64,000 nucleotides of DNA from Variovorax paradoxus B4 (GTDB lineage Bacteria > Pseudomonadota > Gammaproteobacteria > Burkholderiales > Burkholderiaceae_C), in assembly GCF_000463015.1 (NCBI RefSeq), contig NC_022247.1, positions 1,984,001 through 2,048,000 on the forward strand, read 5' to 3'. Position 1 is the first letter of the stretch. The number at the start of each line of letters is the position of its first letter. A program made the position numbers and the translations under genes. Below, in pieces: positions 8,514 through 17,139 of this stretch. The notes beneath the pieces are model-generated. The model saw only the letters and a program-made list of their open reading frames with translations. It was not told where the DNA came from and did no database searches.

Positions 8514-8538
8514 CGCGCGTCTGGTACGGTACCGCTCC

Positions 8539-9951
8539 ATGAAAAAAACAGTCCGCCTCGCGGCAGCCGCAGCGCTGCCGATGATGTTCCCCGCGCTTGC
8601 CATGGCTGCCGAGTTCGACGGCAGCAAGCTGTCCCCGCTGTGGGGCGTTCCGTTCGCGGGCATCCTGCTGTCGATTGCGCTGATGCCGCTGCTTGCGCCG
8701 GCGTTCTGGCATCACCACTACGGCAAGGTTTCCGCGGCCTGGGTGCTGGCGTTCCTGCTTCCGTTTGCCGCGATCTTCGGCGTGCCGCTTGCGGGCGCCC
8801 AGTTCGTGCATGCCCTGGTGGAGGAATACATCCCCTTCATCATCCTGCTCACTGCGCTGTTCACGGTGGCGGGCGGTATCCACATTCGCGGCAACCTGCA
8901 TGGCGCCCCCGGTCTCAACACGGCCATCCTTGCCATCGGCGCGGTGCTGGCCAGCCTCATGGGAACCACGGGCGCTTCGATGCTGCTGATCCGCCCGCTG
9001 ATCCGCGCCAACGACAACCGAGTGAGCAAGGCGCACGTGGTGGTGTTCTTCATCTTCATCGTCTCGAACGCGGGCGGCTCGCTCACCCCGCTCGGCGATC
9101 CGCCGCTGTTCCTGGGTTTCCTGAAGGGCGTCGATTTCTTCTGGACCGCGCGGAACATCCTGCCCGAAACGCTGTTTCTCGTCGGCACGCTGCTTGCGCT
9201 GTTCTATGCCATCGACCGCCATCACTACCGCAAGGAAGGCGTGCTGCCGTTCGACCCCACGCCGGACACCCCGCGCATCGGCTTCGACGGCACCGCCAAC
9301 TTCTGGCTGCTGGGCGGGATCATCTTCTTCGTGCTGCTTTCCGGCGTCTGGAAATCGTCCGCCGGCTTCGAGGTGCTTGGCACGCACGTCGGATTGCCGG
9401 GGCTCGCGCGCGACGCCGGGCTCATCGCCATCACGCTGCTCTCGCTCAGGATCACTTCCGACAAGGTGCACGCCGACAACCAGTTCGAATGGGGCCCGAT
9501 GATCGAGGTGGCCAAGCTGTTCGCGGGCATCTTCCTGACCATCATCCCGGTGATCGCAATGCTGAAAGCCGGCGTCCACGGCCCCTTCGGGGCGGTGGTG
9601 TCGGCGGTGACGCGGGTCGACGGCCAGCCCGATCCGGCCATGTACTTCTGGGCCGCCGGCCTGCTGAGCTCGTTTCTCGACAACGCACCCACCTACCTGG
9701 TGTTCTTCAACACCGCGGGCGGCGACGCGGCCGCGCTCATGACCACCTACGCCACCACGCTGGCCGCCATCTCGGCCGGCGCCGTGTTCATGGGCGCCAA
9801 CACCTACATCGGCAACGCACCCAACCTCATGGTCAAGGCCATTGCCGAGAGCCGCGGCGTGCGCATGCCGGGCTTCTTCGGCTACATGGCGTGGTCGGTG
9901 GGCATCCTGGTACCGCTGTTCGTCCTCATCACCTTCATCTTCTTCCGCTAG
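8539..9951 (+). CDS. NhaD-like sodium:proton antiporter
   Basis: Polytopic inner-membrane protein of the ion-transporter superfamily, 470 residues, resembling NhaD-type Na+/H+ antiporters. It has an N-terminal signal-like helix (ending LAMAAEF) and about eleven hydrophobic segments. Two half-repeats carry polar motifs inside helices: GTTGASMLLIRPLIRAN, then SNAGGSLTPLGDPPL, and in the second half SSFLDNAPTYLVFFN and MGANTYIGNAPN. The latter asparagine/aspartate clusters are typical ion-binding helix breaks. It lies between pncB and a hydroxyacid reductase with short gaps. The ion specificity is family inference. Confidence 0.85.
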   Translation: MKKTVRLAAAAALPMMFPALAMAAEFDGSKLSPLWGVPFAGILLSIALMPLLAPAFWHHHYGKVSAAWVLAFLLPFAAIFGVPLAGAQFVHALVEEYIPFIILLTALFTVAGGIHIRGNLHGAPGLNTAILAIGAVLASLMGTTGASMLLIRPLIRANDNRVSKAHVVVFFIFIVSNAGGSLTPLGDPPLFLGFLKGVDFFWTARNILPETLFLVGTLLALFYAIDRHHYRKEGVLPFDPTPDTPRIGFDGTANFWLLGGIIFFVLLSGVWKSSAGFEVLGTHVGLPGLARDAGLIAITLLSLRITSDKVHADNQFEWGPMIEVAKLFAGIFLTIIPVIAMLKAGVHGPFGAVVSAVTRVDGQPDPAMYFWAAGLLSSFLDNAPTYLVFFNTAGGDAAALMTTYATTLAAISAGAVFMGANTYIGNAPNLMVKAIAESRGVRMPGFFGYMAWSVGILVPLFVLITFIFFR

Positions 9952-9965
9952 GCGCAGACATCATC

Positions 9966-10952
9966 ATGAGCAAGCCCAAGATCCTGGTCGCACGCGCGAT
10001 CTTTCCCGAAACCATCGAACGCCTCTCGCAGCATTTCGAGGTCGAGTCGAACCAGGCCGACGAGAGCTGGAGCAAGGAGCAGCTGATCGCCAAACTGCAA
10101 GGCAAGCAGGGCGCCTTCACCACCGGCAGCGAGCGCATCGACACCGCGGTGCTCGACGCCTGCCCCGACTTGAAGATCTGCGCCAACATGGCCGTGGGCT
10201 ACAACAACTTCGACGTCGATGCCATGGCCGCGCACGGCGTGCTCGGTACCAACGCACCCGACGTGCTCACCGAGACCACGGCCGACTTCGGCTTTGCGCT
10301 GCTGATGGCCACGGCCCGCCGCATCACCGAGAGCGAACACTTCCTGCGCGCGGGCAAGTGGCAGAAGTGGAGCTTCGACATGTTCGCGGGCTCCGACATC
10401 CATGGTTCGACGCTCGGCATCATCGGCATGGGGCGCATCGGGCAGGGCATTGCCAAGCGCGGCGCGCACGGCTTCGGCATGAAGGTGGTCTATCACAACC
10501 GCTCACGGCTCGATGCGGCCCTGGAGGCCGAATGCAAGGCCAGCTACGTGAGCAAGGAAGAGCTGCTCAAGACGGCAGACCACGTCGTGCTGGTGGTGCC
10601 GTACTCGCCAGCTTCGCACCACACCATCGGCGCGGCCGAAATCGCGCTGATGAAGCCGACCGCCACGCTGGTGAACATCGCGCGCGGCGGCATCGTCGAC
10701 GACGCGGCGCTGGCCGTCGCGCTGCGCGAGAAGCGCATCGCCGCGGCGGGGCTCGACGTGTTCGAGGGCGAGCCCAAGGTCCACCCCGATCTGCTGACCG
10801 TGCCCAACGTGGTGCTGACGCCGCACATCGCAAGCGCCACCGTGCCCACGCGCCGCGCCATGGCCGACCTCGCGGCCGACAACCTCATCGCCTGGTTCGG
10901 CGGCAAGGGGGCGCTGACGCCGGTCACGCCCGTTCCGCCCGCCGCCAGCTAA
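9966..10952 (+). CDS. 2-hydroxyacid dehydrogenase (glyoxylate/2-ketogluconate reductase type)
   Basis: NAD(P)H-dependent reductase of 2-oxoacids such as glyoxylate or hydroxypyruvate; D-isomer-specific 2-hydroxyacid dehydrogenase family, 328 residues. The Rossmann motif IGMGRIGQGIAKRG, the substrate-binding NMAVGYNNFD, the catalytic-Arg segment NIARGGIVDD, the Glu in FEGEP, and the catalytic His in TPHIASAT are all present. Start ATG 9966 lies 14 bases after the antiporter stop. Close relatives are annotated as glyoxylate/hydroxypyruvate reductase (GhrB/TkrA); which substrate dominates is uncertain. Confidence 0.92.
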   Translation: MSKPKILVARAIFPETIERLSQHFEVESNQADESWSKEQLIAKLQGKQGAFTTGSERIDTAVLDACPDLKICANMAVGYNNFDVDAMAAHGVLGTNAPDVLTETTADFGFALLMATARRITESEHFLRAGKWQKWSFDMFAGSDIHGSTLGIIGMGRIGQGIAKRGAHGFGMKVVYHNRSRLDAALEAECKASYVSKEELLKTADHVVLVVPYSPASHHTIGAAEIALMKPTATLVNIARGGIVDDAALAVALREKRIAAAGLDVFEGEPKVHPDLLTVPNVVLTPHIASATVPTRRAMADLAADNLIAWFGGKGALTPVTPVPPAAS

Positions 10953-10985
10953 ATCGACAGACTAATACGGACCCTCATCGCCACC

Positions 10986-12353
10986 TTGGACGCTTCCCCG
11001 ATTCTTCTTCTGCTGGCCGCCCTTGCGGTGGTCCAGCTGGTGCTCGCGGTCTGGCTGCTGGCACGCCGCCAGCCAGCGCCCGACCACAGCGAACTGCTCT
11101 CCGTGCTGTCCGCGATGGGCACCGCCAACGAACGCACCGAACGCGAGCTGCGCCACGAAATCGGCGAAAGCTCGCGCGGCGCGCGGCAGGAAACCGCGCA
11201 AGCCTTCGCCACCTTCCAGCAGGCATTGGTGCAGCAGGGCGCCGAAGCCACGCGCACGCAGAACGCCCAGCTCGATGCCTTCTCGCTGCAGCTCGCCTCG
11301 TTGCAGAAGACCCTGGCCGACACGCTCAACACCCAGCTGCAGGGCCTGAGCGAATCCAATGCCCGCCGCCTGTCCGAAGTGCGCGCGACCATGGAGGCGC
11401 AGCTGGCGCAGCTCCAGCAGAGCAACACCGCCAAGCTCGACGAGATGCGCAAGACCGTCGACGAGAAGCTGCAGAGCACGCTCGAAGCCCGCCTTGGCGA
11501 GAGCTTCAAGCAGGTGGCCGACCGGCTCGAGCAGGTGCACAAGGGCCTGGGCGAGATGCAGACGCTGGCCGTCGGCGTCGGCAGCCTGCAGCGCGTGCTG
11601 ACCAACGTGAAGACGCGCGGCGTGTTCGGCGAGGTGCAGCTCGAGGCGCTGCTCGAGCAGGTGCTCACCCCGGAGCAGTACGCCAAGCAGATCGAGACCA
11701 AGCCGCGCAGCGGACAGCGCGTGGACTTCGCGATCCGCTTCCCGGGCCGCGGCGACGACGGCGCTCCGGTGTGGCTGCCGATCGACGCCAAGTTTCCGCG
11801 CGACGACTACGAGCGCCTGATCGATGCGCACGAGCGTGCCGACGCACCCGGCGCCGAACTCGCCGCCAAGGCGCTCGAAGCGCGCATCCGCGTCGAGGCC
11901 CGTTCGATCGCCGAGAACTATCTGGCGGCCCCGCACACCACCGACTTCGCCATTCTTTTCCTGCCGGTCGAAAGCCTCTATGCCGAGGTGCTGCGCCGTC
12001 CGGGCCTGATGGACGCCATCCAGCGCCAGCACCGCGTGACGCTGGCCGGCCCGACCACCCTGCTTGCCATGCTCAACAGCCTGCACATGGGCTTTCGCAC
12101 GCTGGCGCTGGAGCAGCAGGCCTCAGAGGTCTGGAAGGTGCTGGGGGCGGTCAAGACCGAGTTCGAGCGCTACGGCGAATGGGTTTCGCGCATCAAGGAG
12201 CAGGTGGCCAAGGCCTCCGACACGCTCGACAAGGCCGACACGCGCGCCAAGCAGATGCGCCTCGCGCTGCGCAAGGTCGAGGCGCTGCCCGAAGCGCAGT
12301 CGCAGGTGCTGCTGCCTCCCACGGCCGACAGCGAGGGCGACGACACCCCGTGA
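10986..12353 (+). CDS. rmuC: RmuC-family DNA recombination protein
   Basis: RmuC homologue, 455 residues, linked to limiting rearrangements at inverted repeats. An N-terminal membrane anchor (ILLLLAALAVVQLVLAVWLL, about 5-24) is followed by a long coiled coil (about 40-200) and a restriction-endonuclease-like domain with QLEALLEQVLTPEQY, VDFAIRFPGR, LPIDAKFPRDDY and FLPVESLYAEVL. The start is TTG 10986, needed to include the membrane anchor; no ATG is available before it. It overlaps the following MFS gene by four bases (GTGA), so the two are translationally coupled. Confidence 0.93.
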   Translation: MDASPILLLLAALAVVQLVLAVWLLARRQPAPDHSELLSVLSAMGTANERTERELRHEIGESSRGARQETAQAFATFQQALVQQGAEATRTQNAQLDAFSLQLASLQKTLADTLNTQLQGLSESNARRLSEVRATMEAQLAQLQQSNTAKLDEMRKTVDEKLQSTLEARLGESFKQVADRLEQVHKGLGEMQTLAVGVGSLQRVLTNVKTRGVFGEVQLEALLEQVLTPEQYAKQIETKPRSGQRVDFAIRFPGRGDDGAPVWLPIDAKFPRDDYERLIDAHERADAPGAELAAKALEARIRVEARSIAENYLAAPHTTDFAILFLPVESLYAEVLRRPGLMDAIQRQHRVTLAGPTTLLAMLNSLHMGFRTLALEQQASEVWKVLGAVKTEFERYGEWVSRIKEQVAKASDTLDKADTRAKQMRLALRKVEALPEAQSQVLLPPTADSEGDDTP

Positions 12354-13519
12354 AGGGCTCCGAACTGCTGCGCGTGATCGGCGCCCAGGTCTGCCTGCAC
12401 GCCACCATGGCCGGCATGCGGCTCGCAACCCCGCTGCTGGCGCTGCAATTGGGATACAGCGCAGCGGCCGTCGGCGTGCTGATTGCGCTGTTCGCGCTCA
12501 CGCAGGTGTTCCTGGCGCTGCCGGCCGGTCGCTTTGCCGACCGGCACGGATTCAAGCGGCCGCTGTGGCTGTCGGTCATTGCGGCCTCGGCCGGTGCGGG
12601 ACTCGTACTCGTTTTTCCGACCTTTCCGATGATGTGCGTCGCGGCGCTGCTGACCGGTGGCGCCACGGGCGCGACCGTCATTGCGCTGCAGCGCCATGTG
12701 GGCCGTTCCGCGACCAACGCCACGCAGCTCAAGCGCGTGTTCAGCTGGCTTGCAATTGCGCCCGCGGTCGCCAATTTCGTCGGCCCGTTCGTTGCCGGCC
12801 TGCTCATCGATCACGCGGGGCGCGCTCCCGCGGACATGCTGGCGTTCCGGGTTTGCTTCGCGGTGATGGCGGCTTTTCCCATCGTCTGCTGGCTGCTTGC
12901 GCGCGGCGCGCACGAGCCGCCGCGCACCGCACCCGCCGCCGGGGCCGTGCCCACGCGGGCCTGGGACCTGCTGCGCGAACCGATGTTCCGCCGCCTGCTG
13001 TTCGTGAACTGGCTGCAGTCGTCGAGCTGGGATGTGCATGCCTTCGTGCTGCCGGTGCTGGGGCACGACCGCGGCATCAGCGCTTCGGTGATCGGCTCCA
13101 TCCTCGGCGCCTTCGCCATTGCCGCGGCCGCCATCCGGGTGCTGCTGCCCCTGGTTGCATCGCGCGCTTCGGAGCGCAGCGTGATCCTGAGCTCCACCCT
13201 CGTCACGGCTGCGGTGTTCGCGGTCTACCCGCTGCTCGACTCGGCCTGGACCATGGGCCTGTGTTCCGTGATCCTCGGCTTCGCGCTCGGCGCGGTGCAG
13301 CCGATGGTGATGAGCATGCTGCACCAGATCACGCCACACGCGCGGCACGGCGAGGCGCTGGGCCTGCGGCTCATGACCATCAATGCATCGAGCGTGGCCA
13401 TGCCGATGCTGTTCGGCTCGATCGGCGCGCTGATCGGCATCGCGGGCGTTTTCTGGGTGGTGGGCGGTGTGGTTGCGCTGGGGGCGCGGGCGACCTGGGG
13501 GCTGAAGGTTTCGCAATGA
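12350..13519 (+). CDS. MFS transporter
   Basis: Major facilitator superfamily permease, 389 residues, with about twelve hydrophobic segments in two halves. The loop 2-3 signature LPAGRFADRHGFKRPLWLS (near 58-76) is typical, as is the long central cytoplasmic loop (about 185-210). It starts at GTG 12350, overlapping the rmuC stop. The substrate is unknown; overall it resembles drug/sugar-type MFS carriers. A TTG or ATG further in would remove the first helix, so the GTG is preferred. Confidence 0.85.
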   Translation: MKGSELLRVIGAQVCLHATMAGMRLATPLLALQLGYSAAAVGVLIALFALTQVFLALPAGRFADRHGFKRPLWLSVIAASAGAGLVLVFPTFPMMCVAALLTGGATGATVIALQRHVGRSATNATQLKRVFSWLAIAPAVANFVGPFVAGLLIDHAGRAPADMLAFRVCFAVMAAFPIVCWLLARGAHEPPRTAPAAGAVPTRAWDLLREPMFRRLLFVNWLQSSSWDVHAFVLPVLGHDRGISASVIGSILGAFAIAAAAIRVLLPLVASRASERSVILSSTLVTAAVFAVYPLLDSAWTMGLCSVILGFALGAVQPMVMSMLHQITPHARHGEALGLRLMTINASSVAMPMLFGSIGALIGIAGVFWVVGGVVALGARATWGLKVSQ

Positions 13520-13595
13520 GGAAGAACGGCAAGGTGGCGCAGGCATAGCCAGCCTGCAAGACATCGCATGGGAAAAAAAACAGAGAAGACCCCGC

Positions 13596-14603
13596 GTGGC
13601 AGATCCGGGCGAAGTGCGCGATACGCCGCCGCGATCTTCGATCCCTGCCGGTGACCTCGTTTCGGACTACCCGTTGTTGATCGAATGGGCGTGGCAAGCC
13701 TGGGTTCGCTGGACCTATGGCCTGAGGACGATTGCGCGAGCAATAGGGGTGTCGCACCGGACCATCCGGCGCGTCGCTTCGGGAAGGGTTTCCAGCGTCC
13801 AGGTCTTCGAGGCGATCGAGCACGTGGAGCACTGCACATACGAAGACGCGGCAAGCAGCGTCACCAAATGCCAGACGGTATTTCACCGTGCGCAGATGTT
13901 TGAAATCTGTCTTGACAACGAGAGCGACACCAGCCTCTTCTGCAAGATCGACCAAGCCCGCGATCCATGCAAGGACTGGGCACCAGACGTGCAGGCTTTG
14001 AAGGGCCATGAAGTCAAGGCTGCCGGCTATATGGCCAGAGGCGTGTTCTCTGCCTGGGGTCTTTACTGCAGCACCACCCGAAAAGGCGGCTGCACGATCT
14101 ACGCAGTCGAGCGTCCTCTTCCCAGGGCGCGTTCGCTGAATGAGGCGCTTGCCCTGCGCACGGCTGGTTTCGCACTGGCAGCGGGATGGTTTGCGCTCGG
14201 CTTCGCGATTTGCTGCGTCGGAATGGGGGTGTTCCTTGCCTCGTCGAACAGCTGCGGTGGTCTGTGGCGCGTGGACCTCGCGCTACTCTGTCTCCTGGTG
14301 CTGCCGTTCGCGCTGGCGCTGCTTTGGGTGCCGGTTGTTTCCATCAGCGAGGCCATGGAATTCGCTCTCCAGCCGCTATCGCAAAAGAGCTTGAGAAAAT
14401 TCAACTCCATGGAGACGCGTTTCACAAGCTACGACCATCGCCGGGCCAGTCACTGGCTCGGCGGTGAGCTCGAGCCCGGGACCGCTCAGCCATGGCCAAA
14501 GGCCGAACTCCCGGCCGGCATGTGGATTCACTTCGCGATGCCGATGGGCGCCGTTTTCCTGACGTTGGTCGTTGGCTGGATCCACCTCAGCTGTGCATTC
14601 TGA
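13596..14603 (+). CDS. Orphan protein: N-terminal HTH-like region plus three membrane helices
   Basis: Not recognised. From GTG 13596 it is 335 residues. Residues about 42-66 (GLRTIARAIGVSHRTIRRVA) read like a helix-turn-helix. The middle holds several cysteines without a clear metal motif. Hydrophobic helices lie near 190-215, 227-250 and 310-330. It has lower GC and less biased codons than its neighbours, consistent with acquired DNA. An ATG at 13568 is out of frame by one base and is followed by an A8 run; losing one A would fuse the frames. It is flanked by unrelated genes and stops four bases before the convergent LOG gene. Confidence 0.6.
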   Translation: MADPGEVRDTPPRSSIPAGDLVSDYPLLIEWAWQAWVRWTYGLRTIARAIGVSHRTIRRVASGRVSSVQVFEAIEHVEHCTYEDAASSVTKCQTVFHRAQMFEICLDNESDTSLFCKIDQARDPCKDWAPDVQALKGHEVKAAGYMARGVFSAWGLYCSTTRKGGCTIYAVERPLPRARSLNEALALRTAGFALAAGWFALGFAICCVGMGVFLASSNSCGGLWRVDLALLCLLVLPFALALLWVPVVSISEAMEFALQPLSQKSLRKFNSMETRFTSYDHRRASHWLGGELEPGTAQPWPKAELPAGMWIHFAMPMGAVFLTLVVGWIHLSCAF

Positions 14604-14606
14604 GCA

Positions 14607-15470
14607 TCACAGCTTGTAGAAGCGCTTGATCGCATCCCAGGCGTCTTCGGGAGCGTCGACGTACTCGAAGAGCTTGACGTCGGCCGGCGAGATCACGCCT
14701 TCTTCGACCAGGAAGTCGAAGTCGATCAGCTTCTTCCAGTAGGCCGAGCCGAACAGCACGATCGGCACCGGCTTCGACTTGCGGGTCTGCACCAGCGTGA
14801 TCACCTCGAACAGCTCGTCCAGCGTGCCGAAGCCGCCCGGGAACGCCACCAGCGCCTTGGCACGCATCATGAAGTGCATCTTGCGGATCGCGAAGTAGTG
14901 GAACTTGAAGCTCAGCGCCGGCGTGACGTAGGGGTTGGCTTCTTCTTCCATGGGCAGCGCGATGGCCAGGCCGACCGAGAGGCCGCCGCCTTCGTGCGCG
15001 CCGCGGTTGGCCGCCTGCATGATGCCGGGGCCGCCGCCGGTGCAGACGAAAAGCTTGTCTTCCGGTTCCTTGTCGCCGCTGTATTGCGCCACCAGCTTGC
15101 CGAAGGCGCGTGCCTTCTCGTAGTAGTGCGAACTGCGCGCCAGGCGACGCCAGCGCTCGGCCGCCACGGCATCGCCGCCGGCTTCGGCCTGCGCGACCAG
15201 CGCGGCTGCCTCGTCCTCGCTGCGAAAGCGCGCGCTGCCGAACACCACCACGGTGTTCTCGATGCCGTGGGCGCGCTGCTCCAGGTCGGGCTTCATCAGC
15301 TCGAGCTGCATGCGGATGCCGCGGGTTTCGCGGCGCAGCAGGAACTCCGGATCGGCAAAGGCGAGGCGCGAAGGATCGGGGTCGAGCGGAAGGCCTTTTT
15401 CGGAGTGGGACTTGAGGGTGGCCCAGGCGTCCGCGAGGCGCTTGTCGTGAAGGTCGTGCGTATTGTTCAT
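14607..15470 (-). CDS. LOG-family (lysine decarboxylase-like) nucleotide-binding protein
   Basis: Rossmann-fold protein of the LOG family; characterised relatives hydrolyse nucleoside 5'-monophosphates (cytokinin riboside phosphoribohydrolase or PpnN-like). From ATG 15470 it is 287 residues. It has VVVFGSARF, CTGGGPGIMQAANRGAHEGG and the signature PGGFGTLDELFE, with RKMHFMMRAKA before it. The roughly 90-residue N-terminal extension is longer than in minimal LOG proteins. An alternative ATG at 15500 would add ten residues; neither has a clear Shine-Dalgarno site. The physiological substrate is uncertain. Confidence 0.88.
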   Translation of the reverse strand: MNNTHDLHDKRLADAWATLKSHSEKGLPLDPDPSRLAFADPEFLLRRETRGIRMQLELMKPDLEQRAHGIENTVVVFGSARFRSEDEAAALVAQAEAGGDAVAAERWRRLARSSHYYEKARAFGKLVAQYSGDKEPEDKLFVCTGGGPGIMQAANRGAHEGGGLSVGLAIALPMEEEANPYVTPALSFKFHYFAIRKMHFMMRAKALVAFPGGFGTLDELFEVITLVQTRKSKPVPIVLFGSAYWKKLIDFDFLVEEGVISPADVKLFEYVDAPEDAWDAIKRFYKL

Positions 15471-15524
15471 GGGGAAATCGGACAGGAAGACTCGGTACAT
15501 TGTGCAGCGTCACGCCCGACCGGC

Positions 15525-16304
15525 TCAGAAAGCGCCATGCCGGCCCGCGCCGCGAACGAAGCGCTCGGCACCGGCTGCGCCTTCGGCCGCGACGATCGGC
15601 ACGCCGAGCCGGCCTTCCTGCCGCAGCGCATCGGCCAGCGGCAGGTTCCATTGGGCGTAGGCGGAATGCCGGTCCGCCAGCATGCACTGCTGCGGGAACG
15701 ACGCGATCTCGCGCGCGAGCGCTTCGGCCTCGAGACGCGCGTGGCCTGGTGGCACCACGCGGTCGACCAGGCCCATCGCGTGCGCTTCCCGGGCGCTCAC
15801 GGGCCGCCCGGTCAGGATCAGGTCGAGCGCGCGGCCCATGCCGACGATGCGCGGCAGCCGAACCGTGCCGCCGTCGATCAGCGGCACGCCCCAGCGCCGG
15901 CAGAACACGCCAAGCACGGCATCTTCCTCGGCCACGCGCAGATCGGCCAGCAGCGCGAGCTCCAGGCCGCCAGCCACCGCGTGGCCGCTGATGGCGGCGA
16001 TCAGAGGCTTGGCGAGCGCCATGCGTGTCGCGCCCATGGGGCCCGGGCCGCCGCCCTCGAGGTCGAGTTCGTTGCGGCGCGCGGGGTCGCCGACCGCGCC
16101 CAGGTCGGCGCCCGCGCAGAAGGTGCCGTGCTCGCCCCACAGCACCGCAACGCGCTGGCTTTCATCGGCTTCGAAGCGCTCGAAGGCGGCGTGCAGCGCC
16201 TCGGCCATGGGCCGGTCGACGGCGTTGCGCTGCTTCGGACGGCTCATGACGATGGTGCTGACCGGCCCATCGATCTCGGTGCGGACGCTGGCGGGTGTGT
16301 TCAT
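15525..16304 (-). CDS. Enoyl-CoA hydratase/isomerase (crotonase family)
   Basis: Crotonase-fold enzyme acting on acyl-CoA thioesters, 259 residues. The oxyanion-hole segments are GTFCAGADLGAV and ISGHAVAGGLELALLADLRV. The Glu-containing region is less canonical (CRRWGVPLIDGGTVRLPRIVG), and the MGLVDRVV motif is present. It probably performs enoyl-CoA hydration in beta-oxidation, but the superfamily is broad. It is followed on the same strand by the LOG gene after a gap of 54 bases to that start, and is preceded by the efp terminator. Confidence 0.9.
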   Translation of the reverse strand: MNTPASVRTEIDGPVSTIVMSRPKQRNAVDRPMAEALHAAFERFEADESQRVAVLWGEHGTFCAGADLGAVGDPARRNELDLEGGGPGPMGATRMALAKPLIAAISGHAVAGGLELALLADLRVAEEDAVLGVFCRRWGVPLIDGGTVRLPRIVGMGRALDLILTGRPVSAREAHAMGLVDRVVPPGHARLEAEALAREIASFPQQCMLADRHSAYAQWNLPLADALRQEGRLGVPIVAAEGAAGAERFVRGAGRHGAF

Positions 16305-16330
16305 GGGCGCAAGGGTAAGCCCATCAACGG

Positions 16331-16354
16331 AAAAGGCTCCTTGCGGAGCCTTTT
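16331..16354 (-). terminator. Terminator after efp
   Basis: Stem AAAAGGCTCC/GGAGCCTTTT with a four-base loop, 42 bases after the efp stop and just before the enoyl-CoA hydratase start. The symmetric A/T runs allow activity on both strands. Confidence 0.85.
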
Positions 16355-16395
16355 GCGGAGGTGGCAGCCGGCGGGAATCCGACCGCCGGATCGCC

Positions 16396-16950
16396 TCAGA
16401 CGCGCTTGCGGTATTCGCCGGTGCGGGTGTCGATTTCGATCTTGTCGCCTTGCGAGACGAACAGCGGCACCGGCACTTCGAAGCCGGTGGCGATCTTGGC
16501 GGGCTTGAGCACCTTGCCCGAGGTGTCGCCCTTGACGGCCGGCTCGGTCCAGGTGATTTCGCGCTCGACGCTGGTCGGCAGTTCGACCGAGATGGCCTTG
16601 CCGTCGTAGAACACCACTTCGACCGGCATGCCGTCTTCGAGGTAGTTGAGGGCGTCGCCCATGTTCTCGGCCTCGACTTCGTACTGGTTGTACTCGGTGT
16701 CCATGCAGACGTACATCGGGTCGGCGAAGTAGGAGTAGGTGCATTCCTTCTTGTCGAGCACGATCTGGTCGATCTTGTCGTCGGCCTTGAAGACCACTTC
16801 GGTGTTGAAGTTGGCGATCAGGCTCTTGAGCTTCATGCGCACGGTGGCGGAGTTGCGGCCGCCGCGGCTGTATTCGGTCTTGAGGACGACCATCGGGTCC
16901 TTGCCGTGCATGATGACGTTGCCGGCGCGGATTTCTTGAGCGATTTTCAT
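16396..16950 (-). CDS. efp: Elongation factor P (Arg32 type)
   Basis: Translation factor that relieves ribosome stalling at polyproline stretches. The 184-residue product has the three-domain layout, with KOW-like domain start [19 protein letters not shown]. The modified loop reads SRGGRNS with Arg32 at the tip, where lysine-type EF-Ps have Lys34. Arg32 is the residue rhamnosylated by EarP, and earP is the next gene upstream on the same strand. The open frame extends upstream, but ATG 16950 matches the universal N-terminus. Its 189-base leader contains two pairs of short direct repeats. Confidence 0.97.
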   Translation of the reverse strand: MKIAQEIRAGNVIMHGKDPMVVLKTEYSRGGRNSATVRMKLKSLIANFNTEVVFKADDKIDQIVLDKKECTYSYFADPMYVCMDTEYNQYEVEAENMGDALNYLEDGMPVEVVFYDGKAISVELPTSVEREITWTEPAVKGDTSGKVLKPAKIATGFEVPVPLFVSQGDKIEIDTRTGEYRKRV

Positions 16951-17139
16951 ATCAGGTTCTCTGGATGTTGGCCGCTCGGTGCGCAGAGCCATCGGCGACG
17001 TTTGCAATGTGGTTTGCAAGGTCTTGCCGGCGTGTCTTGCCGGCATCATTGGCCCCACGGTACATGTCCCGCGGCAGGTTTGGCGGAGAGCATCTCGGAT
17101 CAGTGTAAATCCGGGCCGAAATCCGCAAAGCCCGCTATT

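Noticed and set aside
9842-12349. Long open frame preceding the MFS permease
   Set aside because: The frame overlaps the hydroxyacid reductase and rmuC out of phase. Only the part from GTG 12350 shows membrane-protein character.
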